A stretch of 6,580 nucleotides of DNA. Source: a bacterium. Its GTDB lineage: Bacteria; Spirochaetota; UBA4802; UBA5550. The notes beneath the pieces were generated by a model. The model made no database searches, was not told the origin of the DNA, and saw nothing but the letters and a program-made list of their open reading frames with translations. Both the position numbers and the translations under genes were made by a program. Where the stretch lies: contig JAAENB010000389.1 in NCBI GenBank assembly GCA_024224995.1, positions 1 to 6,580 on the forward strand. Direction: 5' to 3'. This document shows, piece after piece, positions 1 through 5,622 of this stretch (position 1 is its first letter; the number at the start of each line of letters is the position of its first letter).

Positions 1-673
1 GCAGATAGTCATAGCAACAGGTGTAGTCACAACGCTCGCAGGAACAGCAGGCTCTTCCGGTACAACTGACGGAACGGGATCTGCAGCCAGGTTTAACGGC
101 CCTTCCGGCATAACCACAGACGGGACAAACCTTTACGTGACTGATACCGTGAATCACACAATCAGGCAGGTAGTCATAGCAACAGGTGTAGTCACAACGC
201 TTGCAGGAACAGCAGGCTCTTCCGGTACAACTGACGGAACGGGATCTGCGGCCCGGTTTGACACCCCTCACGGCATAAGCACAGACGGGACAAACCTTTA
301 CGCAGCTGATAAATCCAATCACACAATCAGGCAGGTAGTCATAGCAACAGGTGTAGTCACAACGCTCGCAGGAACAGCCGGCTCTTCCGGTTCAACTGAC
401 GGAACGGGATCTGCGGCCAGGTTTAACAGCCCTTCCGGCATAACCACAGACGGGACAAACCTTTACGTGACTGATTCCGAGAATCACACAATCAGGCAGG
501 TAGTCATAACAACAGGTGTTGTCACAACGCTTGCAGGTTCCCCGCTCTCTTTAGGTTCAACTGACGGTACCGGGTCAGCAGCCAGGTTTTTCCAGCCTAC
601 CGGCATAACCACTGACGGGATTGACCTTTACATAGCTGATCGATTTAATAGCGCTATCAGGATAATAGAATAG
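1..673 (+). CDS. NHL-repeat beta-propeller protein, C-terminal part (5' end outside window)
   Basis: The frame beginning at base 2 is open to the TAG at 671-673, so this is the 3' end of a longer gene; the GTG near 137 is only an internal valine codon. The translation is four consecutive 55-residue units, each with a core of the form GITTDGTNLYVTD..NHTIR followed by QVVIATGVVTTLAG, the usual look of NHL propeller blades. NHL blades are known to form extracellular or periplasmic beta-propellers that bind proteins, sugars or other ligands; no catalytic residues are visible. The first three units are almost identical at the DNA level. The last has drifted (SPLSLG, FFQPTG, DLYIADRFNSAIR) and closes the protein with IIE. 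The number of blades, any signal peptide and any further N-terminal domain lie to the left. The gene converges on the lipoprotein gene across 161 bp with two hairpins. The family call is strong; the ligand is unknown. Confidence 0.85.
   Translation, partial: QIVIATGVVTTLAGTAGSSGTTDGTGSAARFNGPSGITTDGTNLYVTDTVNHTIRQVVIATGVVTTLAGTAGSSGTTDGTGSAARFDTPHGISTDGTNLYAADKSNHTIRQVVIATGVVTTLAGTAGSSGSTDGTGSAARFNSPSGITTDGTNLYVTDSENHTIRQVVITTGVVTTLAGSPLSLGSTDGTGSAARFFQPTGITTDGIDLYIADRFNSAIRIIE
2..661 (+). repeat. Four tandem 165-bp direct repeats coding for NHL blades
   Basis: The units start at 2, 167, 332 and 497, each with CAG(A/G)TAGTCATA, and each is exactly 165 bp (55 codons), so the frame is kept. 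Copies 1 to 3 differ by scattered substitutions, while copy 4 is clearly more diverged, especially in its second half. The array probably continues to the left. Exact length with high DNA identity points to recent duplication or gene conversion. Confidence 0.93.
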
Positions 674-758
674 AAAAGATATATCCCCATGATAACAAAG
701 ATACTGACTTTCACTTCACTTATTTTTAGATTTTCCTATCACTTATAATATGCCCTGG

Positions 759-799
759 ATACCCTATCCTCCGAATTTTAATCCGGAAGATATGGGTAT
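759..799. terminator. Imperfect hairpin between convergent genes
   Basis: ATACCCTATCCTCCG (759-773) pairs with CGGAAGATATGGGTAT (784-799) through one C/A mismatch and one bulged T, with a 10-base loop. It stands downstream of the NHL gene and is followed by a second hairpin. Neither has a clear T-tract, so a terminator role is inferred from position only. Confidence 0.4.
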
Positions 800-822
800 T
801 GCCTGCCGTTGAGCGGCAGGCA
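800..822. terminator. Perfect 9-bp hairpin, possible bidirectional terminator
   Basis: TGCCTGCCG (800-808) and CGGCAGGCA (814-822) are perfect reverse complements around a 5-base loop TTGAG. It lies 12 bp beyond the stop of the lipoprotein gene (minus strand) and 126 bp beyond the stop of the NHL gene (plus strand). There is no run of T on either side, so a Rho-independent terminator is plausible but not proven. Confidence 0.5.
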
Positions 823-834
823 TGGATAAGAAAT

Positions 835-1671
835 TTATTGAATCCCCAGTTTTGAGACAAGCACGGTTCCCTGGTTAGCATAAATTGGCCCGGAGACAAT
901 ATAGCAATATTCGCCGCAGGGAGAGCCTGGATGACCCTTGATATGCATCCTTATTATTATTTTGCCGTTACTTGTTGCTTTAAAAATTCCTATTGCATTT
1001 TGATGGGAAAATTTACTACGGCTATTTCCGAAGTTAAGAACGGGACTGGAACCTAACCATTTGATTGAACCCGATGCGGCAACAAGTGTGCTATATCCAC
1101 ACTTAGCTGTCGCTTCAAAAGAGGCTAAAAATACATCTCCCTCTTTCACTCCCGTAAGAATTATTTCCGGTGCCCCTGAAACGTATTGATAACCCAGGGA
1201 AGGCGTGGTTAACGTTGTGCCCGACCAGCTATCAGCAACTGAATATGATAAATTATCAACAGTATCTTTTAAATCAACAACTGAATATGACAAATCATCA
1301 ACGGTCTCGTTTAAATCAACAACAGAAATACCGCCCACATACCCTTCTAATGTATCGATCCTTTCACTTATCGCAACAGAAATACCGCCAACATCCCCTT
1401 CTAATGTATCGATCCTTTCACTTATCGCACCAATAGAACTCGACGAACTACCGCTTAAAGCCTCAATAGTCGCCTCCTGCTCTTCATTAACCTGCTGCAA
1501 TCGCTTAATCTCTCCCTTCAACTCTTTAATGTCTGAATAAATCTTCGAAAAACTGAATTCGTCATCTTTTCCCGAACTGTCATTACTCGTTAAACCGGCC
1601 TCACACCCCATAAAACCAAAAACTGAAACTACTAATAAACCCGCAAAAAACGACCTGAGATTTTTTCTCAT
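835..1671 (-). CDS. Putative lipoprotein with duplicated coiled-coil stalk and C-terminal beta-rich head
   Basis: This is a 278-residue protein of unknown family. Residues 1-22 are a signal peptide (MRKNLR, then a hydrophobic core) ending in FMGC with Cys23 as the likely lipidation site. The lipobox is looser than LAGC, so the membrane anchor is probable rather than certain. Residues 24-38 are a Ser/Asp-rich tether and 42-73 a charged amphipathic helix (KIYSDIKELKGEIKRLQQ). Residues 82-117 are two copies of an 18-residue unit (AISERIDTLEG.VGGISV), and 118-145 are two copies of a 14-residue unit (VDL..TVD.LSYSV). Both are of coiled-coil type. Residues 150-278 form a Gly/Ser/aromatic-rich, beta-looking domain with cysteines at 191, 252 and 256. 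The order anchor, coiled-coil stalk, head resembles trimeric surface fibres, possibly with a C1q- or TNF-like jelly roll; that is inference. The start is fixed by AGGAG six bases upstream of the ATG. Confidence 0.8.
   Translation of the reverse strand: MRKNLRSFFAGLLVVSVFGFMGCEAGLTSNDSSGKDDEFSFSKIYSDIKELKGEIKRLQQVNEEQEATIEALSGSSSSSIGAISERIDTLEGDVGGISVAISERIDTLEGYVGGISVVDLNETVDDLSYSVVDLKDTVDNLSYSVADSWSGTTLTTPSLGYQYVSGAPEIILTGVKEGDVFLASFEATAKCGYSTLVAASGSIKWLGSSPVLNFGNSRSKFSHQNAIGIFKATSNGKIIIRMHIKGHPGSPCGEYCYIVSGPIYANQGTVLVSKLGIQ
1237..1320 (-). repeat. 42-bp tandem duplication in the lipoprotein stalk
   Basis: Two 42-bp copies (1279-1320 and 1237-1278 in coding order) encode VDLNETVDDLSYSV and VDLKDTVDNLSYSV. 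The shared DNA string CTGAATATGA recurs at 1239 and 1281. Fourteen residues is two heptads, so the duplication keeps the coiled-coil register. The string AAATCAACAAC recurs once more at 1313, which suggests a trace of a third copy. Confidence 0.9.
1321..1428 (-). repeat. 54-bp tandem duplication in the lipoprotein stalk
   Basis: Two 54-bp copies (1375-1428 and 1321-1374) encode an 18-residue unit AISERIDTLEG(D/Y)VGGISV and are nearly identical in DNA. Eighteen residues equals one hendecad plus one heptad, a spacing that can be accommodated in a coiled coil. The duplication looks recent. Confidence 0.92.
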
Positions 1672-1677
1672 AACATA

Positions 1678-1682
1678 CTCCT
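1678..1682 (-). promoter_or_regulatory. Ribosome binding site of the lipoprotein gene
   Basis: The minus strand reads AAGAGGAGTATGTTATG, with AGGAG six bases before the ATG at 1671. This decides the start and gives a complete signal peptide. The AT-rich stretch upstream (about 1687-1730) probably holds the promoter, but I cannot pick one convincing -35/-10 pair. Confidence 0.75.
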
Positions 1683-1882
1683 CTTGTTATATTTTTGTTT
1701 TTTATATTTTAAGCATATACATAAAATATACATGCTCTTTTGCAAAGTAAAAAAGGTCCGTGAATAGTATAAGCCCCTGAATATATAAAGGCTTTCGAGT
1801 TGTCGAGAATTATTTTTAGCGGGACTGGGCTATATTTTAAATGATCAGTATTGAGTTGTAACTTTTATAACACCTTTTTTAA

Positions 1883-2157
1883 CAGGAAATTCCTAAAAAA
1901 ATTTGCCCTTTACCGGGAACAGTCAATTATAATTCTCCTGTCTCCAATCAGGATTTAATACCCATACCATTTGATCAGTTAGAAGTCACCTGCGGGAATA
2001 ACGTAATTCCCCATGAGAACAATTACTGAAGTATGTTTCACTGGAAGGAAAATCTCGCTGGATAGAATGGAAGACTTCAGATGTTGGTATACAGGATCTC
2101 AAATTAGGAGATTTTAACGGAGATGGTAAAGCGGATGTTTTTAGTACAACTAATTGA
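1883..2157 (+). pseudogene. Relic of an FG-GAP/VCBS-type repeat protein
   Basis: Frame 1 between the stops at 2014-2016 and 2155-2157 reads a 46-residue piece that contains WIEWKTSDVG and then LGDFNGDGKADVF (2104-2142). DFNGDGKxDVF is the calcium-binding loop characteristic of FG-GAP/VCBS/integrin-like beta-propeller repeats, and the preceding W.EWKTSD stretch is also typical of the inter-blade segment. There is no start codon with a ribosome site and no neighbouring in-frame blade. Just upstream, frame 2 is open from 1883 to the TGA at 2027-2029 (QEIPKK...PHENNY) and overlaps the beginning of the frame 1 piece. A frameshift may therefore join the two, although I cannot tie the frame 2 part to the family. 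The simplest reading is a decayed fragment of a surface or secreted protein. The remainder of the 1672-2222 gap shows nothing else I can support. Confidence 0.5.
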
Positions 2158-2183
2158 TACATCACACATAACAACGGCGATAC

Positions 2184-2203
2184 GGAAGCGGGAAACCGCT
2201 TCC
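2184..2203. terminator. 8-bp perfect hairpin downstream of the membrane-protein gene
   Basis: GGAAGCGG (2184-2191) pairs perfectly with CCGCTTCC (2196-2203). The loop is GAAA on the plus strand and TTTC on the minus strand. It begins 19 bp beyond the stop of the 2223-2750 gene on the minus strand. There is no T-tract, so termination is inferred from position and stem strength. Confidence 0.45.
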
Positions 2204-2222
2204 TGCGCCGGCATATTTACTG

Positions 2223-2750
2223 CTATTTTCGTTTTTTGTCCCGGTATTCTTTATCGATCGATAAATCATTATTTAATGAAACAACGTAGTAAGGAGAGCC
2301 TTCAGGAGAACCCGTATAATCATTATATGCCTCGGCAGTATACTGGTCTCCGGCATTGACATATTTCGACCATTTTGAGGGAATAACAACAACACGGGCT
2401 CCTATTTGCTCAATAGAAGCGCCCGCCTCCCCTCCCCCTCCGATATCCAAGACCGTGTATTTTCCGCTAATTGTATATATGGAATTCCGTTTAACAATCA
2501 TACTTTGAAGTTGAAAATCCCTGGTGATTTTCCCCAGTATTACTGCACCATAGAACAAACAACCGGGAAGAAAAATACACATACTAAGAAATATCAATAT
2601 TGATAACTCCAATTTCAAACAGGTAAACGCTATTAATGCAATCCCCAGACCTACCATAAGAAAGGTAAGCCCTTGAAAGAGGCGGTATCGAAAGCCTAAA
2701 TAATTTTTTAAATATTTTATTTCATATTCCGTGGCGTCACGTCTTTCCAT
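2223..2750 (-). CDS. Two-TM membrane protein of unknown function
   Basis: This is a 175-residue protein that I do not recognise. An N-terminal charged, helical segment (1-24) is followed by two hydrophobic stretches, about residues 25-45 (LTFLMVGLGIALIAF) and 49-73 (SILIFLSMCIFLPGCLFYGAVIL). These would make a tight hairpin in the inner membrane with both ends probably in the cytoplasm. The remaining ~100 residues are soluble and look beta-rich, with a glycine run (DIGGGGEAGAS, 102-112) and then ARVVVIPSKWSKYVNAGDQYTAEAYN (118-143). They end in a basic tail (DKKRK). The gene stands alone on this strand, between the FG-GAP relic and the divergent AraC regulator, 194 bp away. A purine-rich GAGAAG lies four bases before the ATG and is a moderate ribosome site. 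The divergent layout makes it a candidate target of the AraC protein, which is inference. Confidence 0.7.
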   Translation of the reverse strand: MERRDATEYEIKYLKNYLGFRYRLFQGLTFLMVGLGIALIAFTCLKLELSILIFLSMCIFLPGCLFYGAVILGKITRDFQLQSMIVKRNSIYTISGKYTVLDIGGGGEAGASIEQIGARVVVIPSKWSKYVNAGDQYTAEAYNDYTGSPEGSPYYVVSLNNDLSIDKEYRDKKRK

Positions 2751-2774
2751 TTAGCTTCTCTTTGTTTTCAAGTT

Positions 2775-2804
2775 TTTATAGTTTATTTCATTGGAATAAA
2801 TCAA
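2775..2804 (-). promoter_or_regulatory. Candidate promoter of the two-TM protein gene
   Basis: On the minus strand, TTGATT (2804-2799) and TATAAA (2780-2775) are separated by 18 bases. They match four and five of six consensus positions and lie about 25 bases upstream of the ATG at 2750. The stretch is AT-rich, so chance matches are possible. Confidence 0.35.
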
Positions 2805-2843
2805 TAGTATCATAAAACATTTATACTGTCATTATTTTTTTAT

Positions 2844-2853
2844 TTACCGGTAA
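2844..2853. promoter_or_regulatory. Perfect 10-bp palindrome in the divergent intergenic region
   Basis: TTACCGGTAA is a perfect palindrome about midway between the divergent two-TM gene and the AraC-type gene. It could be an operator half-way between two promoters, but a 10-bp palindrome is not rare and AraC proteins usually bind asymmetric or direct-repeat sites. Confidence 0.2.
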
Positions 2854-2944
2854 TACGCTTAAGATTGCTGAAATTGGGAGAGTTCACAAAAAACACTTTA
2901 CACCAGGCAGGGACTTTGAAGGTAATTGATAAAAGGTACTTATC

Positions 2945-3835
2945 ATGGAAAAAAGCAGGAAACGTCTTATATATGAGCAGCGCATACACCACGTACAGGA
3001 TTATATTTCAACTCATCTCGATGAAGAGTTGAATCTTGAAAAACTCGCAGAAATCGCGGCGTTCTCCCCCTTTTATTTCCACAGAATATTTAAGGCAATT
3101 GCCGGAGAAACTCTCCATAATTTTATTCAAAGAATACGATTGGAAAAATCATGCGCCCTGCTCTCCTCAGATTTTGATAAAAGAATTATTGATATCGCGC
3201 TGGCATGCGGATTTGCCACACCAGCGTCATTTTCAAAAGCCTTTAAACAGCGCTATAGTATAACTCCGTCGGAATGGCGCAATGGCAAAGAATTGGATCC
3301 TCCTGTCGAAGCAACTGGAGATAGGGATTTAAAAAATTTGTATGATAGGCGGGAAAAGATGAATATTGAGATTGAAATACTTCCGCCATACCGCATTGCG
3401 TATATGCGCAGGATTGGACCTTATGGGGCCGATAATGCCCTGGTATTGGAAAAATTAATAAAATGGGCAGGCACAAGAGAACTGCTCTCGGGATCATCAA
3501 TAACCCTGGGCATTGCCCACGATAATCCGGAGCTTACACCGCCGGAGAAATGCCGCTACGATTCCTGTATTGTTATACCGGCTGATTATAAAGTTGAGAA
3601 TAATATAAACACAAATGATCTCCCCGGAGGGAAATACGCGGTATATAGAATTAATGGCATAACAGAAAATGCTGAAAAGGCATGGAATGATTTCTTCTCA
3701 ACCTGGCTGCCCGACAGCGGCTATCAATGCGATGACAGGCCGCACTTTGAAAAATATGTCGGTAATATTGAGTCCGAGATTGAGCAAACAGGCACGTATA
3801 CATTTGAGATTTGTATTCCGGTAAAACCTTTGTAA
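2945..3835 (+). CDS. AraC-family regulator with C-terminal GyrI-like ligand-binding domain
   Basis: A 296-residue transcriptional regulator. Residues 13-112 are the two-HTH AraC/XylS DNA-binding domain. The first HTH is around LEKLAEIAAFSPFYFHRIFK (31-50) and the second around RIIDIALACGFATPASFSKAF (80-100). It closes with the usual YSITPSEWR. A linker (113-138) leads to a GyrI-like effector-binding domain (139-294) that starts NIEIEILPPYRIAYMRRIGPYG and ends FEICIPVKPL, with the conserved GGKYAVYRINGI in the middle. This order (HTH first, sensor last) and the length match the Rob-like group, whose sensor domain binds small amphipathic or cationic compounds; the ligand here is unknown. AAAAGG eight bases before the ATG supports the start. 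It is divergent from the two-TM gene and ends 10 bp short of the convergent DUF1801 gene, with no clear terminator between. Confidence 0.92.
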   Translation: MEKSRKRLIYEQRIHHVQDYISTHLDEELNLEKLAEIAAFSPFYFHRIFKAIAGETLHNFIQRIRLEKSCALLSSDFDKRIIDIALACGFATPASFSKAFKQRYSITPSEWRNGKELDPPVEATGDRDLKNLYDRREKMNIEIEILPPYRIAYMRRIGPYGADNALVLEKLIKWAGTRELLSGSSITLGIAHDNPELTPPEKCRYDSCIVIPADYKVENNINTNDLPGGKYAVYRINGITENAEKAWNDFFSTWLPDSGYQCDDRPHFEKYVGNIESEIEQTGTYTFEICIPVKPL

Positions 3836-3845
3836 ACCGGTAGAT

Positions 3846-4244
3846 TCAGGTTTTTTTCAAATGATAGGTTAAAGCAAGATAAAAAACACGCCGGAGCTCT
3901 TCTTCGGAAACAGTCTCATTTAGATTTATCAGAATACCTCTTTTTCCGTCGTATTCAAAAAAATCTCCGAATATGGTTTTACACCCTTCGATAAAAAAGG
4001 ACTGGCAATGAACATATATTCCAACTTTTTCAGTGGTCCGTAAAACCGGGTCCAAACGGATTGTAATACCGCTTTTCGGTTTTACCGTAAGATAGCTCGG
4101 CACATTCCATTTAACGGTTTCCACAATTTCTCCGATCTCGTCATGTTCCTTCGCAACATCAAAAATCATCTCTCTCATGGCTAACAGTTTATTTCTCACC
4201 TCTTCGGAATACGCGGCAAAAAGATTACTAACTTCAGTATTCAT
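3846..4244 (-). CDS. DUF1801 (YdhG-like) domain protein
   Basis: This 132-residue protein matches the compact DUF1801 fold over its whole length. There is an N-terminal helix (NTEVSNLFAAYSEEVRNKLLAMREMIFD), then the family's hallmark VKWNVPSYLT (44-53). Next come KSGITIRLDPV (57-67), a central beta sheet (KVGIYVHCQSFF, 73-84), and YDGKRGILINLNETVSEEELRRV towards the end. Members are small cytoplasmic proteins of uncertain biochemical role. They are often found near AraC or MerR regulators, which fits this context. The ribosome site is unusually good: AGAGGTGAT ends three bases before the ATG. It lies 93 bp downstream of the second AraC-type gene on the same strand and may share its transcript or have its own AT-rich promoter. 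The function remains unknown. Confidence 0.88.
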   Translation of the reverse strand: MNTEVSNLFAAYSEEVRNKLLAMREMIFDVAKEHDEIGEIVETVKWNVPSYLTVKPKSGITIRLDPVLRTTEKVGIYVHCQSFFIEGCKTIFGDFFEYDGKRGILINLNETVSEEELRRVFYLALTYHLKKT

Positions 4245-4247
4245 AAT

Positions 4248-4258
4248 ATCACCTCTCT
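4248..4258 (-). promoter_or_regulatory. Strong ribosome binding site of the DUF1801 gene
   Basis: The minus strand reads GAGAGGTGATATTATG. AGGTGAT can pair with seven bases of the 16S rRNA 3' end (ATCACCT), which predicts efficient translation and fixes the start at 4244. No clean promoter is visible in the 93-bp gap; a CATAAT about 20 bases upstream lacks a good -35. Confidence 0.7.
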
Positions 4259-4337
4259 TATTCGTTTATTATGAATCAAATGTACTACGATTAGAAAAAT
4301 TAATCTTGACCATATGTGCTGTTTTCTTAATTTAAAT

Positions 4338-5201
4338 TTATTTTATTGATATATATATTTCCGAACTTGGATTATCCGAATCGAAGAACCGTTCATCAAA
4401 GAGATCAAAGTCGTCCGAATCTCCATGCTCATAGCCGTAATCGGCGAACCAGGTTCCATAGATATATTTCCATCCAAGAAGGATCTTTTCGGCCGCGTTT
4501 CCATAAACGGTAAACTGCATATACTTACCGTGGGCAATAGAATGCTTTACATACCCTTTGGGCGGAGAAGCTCCTTCATGAGTAAATGTCCCCACGAGAA
4601 AATCAAAGTTTTCTTCCGGGTCCCATCCTGTATAAACTCCATTCATGGCATTCGTATTCAGGGGATCGGGAATTTGCGAGAAAATATTTTTTTCTATTGA
4701 ATCTGCACATATTGCGGGAATATCAATATAACTTTTATCGTCCTGCATTGTTGTTCTGTATTTCTTACCAATGAAAGTACCTTTTTTCCTTACCACTGCC
4801 TTCCAGGTAATACCTTTACTTTCATACACCTTGTTATACGCATCATTCCGGATGTTTATCCGCTCAAAAAGCAAATGCTCATTTGTTTTTCGATATTGCG
4901 AGGGAACAATGCCGTATTCTTTCTTGAATTCTCTTAAAAAGGTCTCAGGAGTTTCATAATTATAATCAAAAGCTACATCAATTATTTGCTTTCCTGTTAA
5001 ACATAATTCCTTTGCTGCCTCGGAAAGCCTTCTTTTCCGTATATATGAATAGATGGAACTTCCGGTCATGGTTCGGAATATTCGCTGGAAATGCCATTTG
5101 GAACTAAAAACCTGCCCCGAAACATCCTCTACTGTAAGTTTTTCCGTTAAATTCTCTTCTATATAATCTATAGCTGTTTCAATTTTATTGTAATAATCCA
5201 T
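4338..5201 (-). CDS. AraC-family regulator with GyrI-like effector-binding domain (second copy of the architecture)
   Basis: A 287-residue regulator. Residues 6-104 are the AraC/XylS domain. The first HTH is around LTVEDVSGQVFSSKWHFQRIF (22-42) and the second around KQIIDVAFDYNYETPETFLREF (71-92), closing with YGIVPSQYR. Residues 128-286 form a GyrI-like sensor. It opens with YESKGITWKAVVRKKGTFIGKKY, has the central VKHSIAHGKYMQFTVYGNAAE (218-238), and then an aromatic-rich end with GTWFADYGYEHGDSDDFDLFDERFF. The acidic, aromatic C-terminal part is typical of the variant that binds cationic hydrophobic compounds, though the ligand is unknown. It shares domain order with the regulator at 2945-3835, but residue identity is low outside the HTH, so a recent duplication is unlikely. 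AGGT lies six bases before the ATG. The DUF1801 gene follows on the same strand; a hairpin precedes it. Confidence 0.9.
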   Translation of the reverse strand: MDYYNKIETAIDYIEENLTEKLTVEDVSGQVFSSKWHFQRIFRTMTGSSIYSYIRKRRLSEAAKELCLTGKQIIDVAFDYNYETPETFLREFKKEYGIVPSQYRKTNEHLLFERINIRNDAYNKVYESKGITWKAVVRKKGTFIGKKYRTTMQDDKSYIDIPAICADSIEKNIFSQIPDPLNTNAMNGVYTGWDPEENFDFLVGTFTHEGASPPKGYVKHSIAHGKYMQFTVYGNAAEKILLGWKYIYGTWFADYGYEHGDSDDFDLFDERFFDSDNPSSEIYISIK

Positions 5202-5241
5202 TTTTATACCTGTTGATTGGAAATATAATTATGTGACACCA

Positions 5242-5270
5242 CCTCAGAGCTCTTTAAAAGAGCTCTGAGG
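5242..5270. terminator. Perfect 13-bp hairpin between the 81-aa gene and the AraC gene
   Basis: CCTCAGAGCTCTT (5242-5254) pairs perfectly with AAGAGCTCTGAGG (5258-5270), with a loop of three. GTGA and TCAC outside it could extend the stem across a 5-base bulge. On the minus strand it follows the 81-aa gene by 11 bp and precedes the AraC gene by 40 bp. There is no T-tract. It may be an intercistronic terminator or attenuator, an mRNA-stability hairpin, or part of a dispersed repeat. Confidence 0.6.
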
Positions 5271-5306
5271 TCACCAGAAGGTCACTGAGCGGAGCCGAAG
5301 TACCTC
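5271..5306. repeat. Probable dispersed-repeat fragment (CTGAGCGGAGCCGAAG type)
   Basis: GGTCACTGAGCGGAGCCGAAGTACC contains the string CTGAGCGGAGCCGAAG, a pattern I recall as a short dispersed repeat near gene ends in many bacterial genomes. GGT-C-ACT and AGTACC at its ends pair with a bulged C. GGTCAC also occurs at 5269-5274 and 5280-5285. Only this one copy is in the window, so repeat status rests on recall. Confidence 0.4.
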
Positions 5307-5527
5307 ACCTTCCGCAACAGCCTCCGAAGCGCTCTCATTTCATACCCATACAAATTCAGCTTAAACCCCTGCTCCTCCCCTGGGACATCAGATCGATAGA
5401 GCTCTTCATCCGATTCTTCATCAAACGGAAGATGCAATATTATTTCCTTAATGATCATCTCAAGGGTCTCTCTTTCCCCCTGGTCCAGGTTTACCTGGAT
5501 AAACTCATTTACCTGTTCTTGCGGCAT
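5282..5527 (-). CDS. 81-aa acidic/basic small protein, unknown function
   Basis: I do not recognise this 81-residue protein. Residues 1-33 are amphipathic and helical (QVNEFIQVNLDQGERETLEMIIKEIILHL). They are followed by an acidic stretch (FDEESDEELYRSDVPGEEQ, 35-53) and a basic helix (GYEMRALRRLLRKVRYF, 61-77). There is no signal peptide or membrane segment. It has a perfect AGGAGG six bases before the ATG, so it is almost certainly translated. The last residues, FGSAQ, and the stop codon are encoded by what looks like a dispersed repeat, so the original C-terminus may have been replaced. It is divergent from the XRE regulator across a 312-bp spacer rich in regulatory structure, which makes it a candidate target of that regulator. 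A partner of the XRE protein or a regulatory small protein are possibilities without direct evidence. Confidence 0.72.
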   Translation of the reverse strand: MPQEQVNEFIQVNLDQGERETLEMIIKEIILHLPFDEESDEELYRSDVPGEEQGFKLNLYGYEMRALRRLLRKVRYFGSAQ

Positions 5528-5533
5528 ACGCTG

Positions 5534-5539
5534 CCTCCT
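5534..5539 (-). promoter_or_regulatory. Consensus Shine-Dalgarno of the 81-aa gene
   Basis: The minus strand reads TTTTTAGGAGGCAGCGTATG. AGGAGG is six bases from the ATG at 5527 and is preceded by an A/T-only stretch, which would leave the site unstructured and well exposed. Confidence 0.85.
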
Positions 5540-5557
5540 AAAAATAATTTTTTTTAG

Positions 5558-5586
5558 TTGACAATTCTTCGGAAGAGCGCTTTTAT
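5558..5586 (+). promoter_or_regulatory. Candidate + strand promoter for a short RNA
   Basis: TTGACA (5558-5563) is a perfect -35 box, followed after 17 bases by TTTTAT (5581-5586), four of six matches to a -10. A transcript starting near 5593 would meet the strong terminator at 5627-5665. The -35 overlaps the left arm of an inverted repeat. Confidence 0.35.
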
Positions 5587-5622
5587 TAAGGTGTTTTTAG
5601 TGGGCTCTTCGAAAGAATTGTC
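5560..5622. repeat. 19-bp inverted repeat with 25-base spacer
   Basis: The arms at 5560-5578 (GACAATTCTTCGGAAGAGC) and 5604-5622 (GCTCTTCGAAAGAATTGTC) are reverse complements at 17 of 19 positions. They flank a T-rich 25-base loop. They lie in the leader of the 81-aa gene on the minus strand and directly beside the terminator hairpin, with four bases between. Confidence 0.85.

Noticed and set aside
2..661. CRISPR-like array
   Set aside because: Units are 165 bp, contiguous and coding in one frame with no unique spacers, so they are protein repeats.
1170..1540. Open frames on the plus strand across the lipoprotein gene
   Set aside because: They are antisense to the in-frame duplications of the lipoprotein and have low-complexity, repetitive translations and no ribosome site.
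1855..1885. AT-rich 7-bp hairpin followed by TTTTTT (GTTGTAA/TTATAAC)
   Set aside because: The stem is weak and AU-only with one wobble, and no plus-strand transcript needing a terminator is apparent upstream.
1986..2359. Short open frames on both strands near the FG-GAP relic
   Set aside because: The minus one is antisense to the relic and the plus one crosses the end of the membrane-protein gene; neither has a family signature or ribosome site.
3824..3845. CCGGT...ACCGG at the end of the first AraC gene as a terminator
   Set aside because: Only five base pairs with a 13-base loop inside the end of the coding region; too weak to call.
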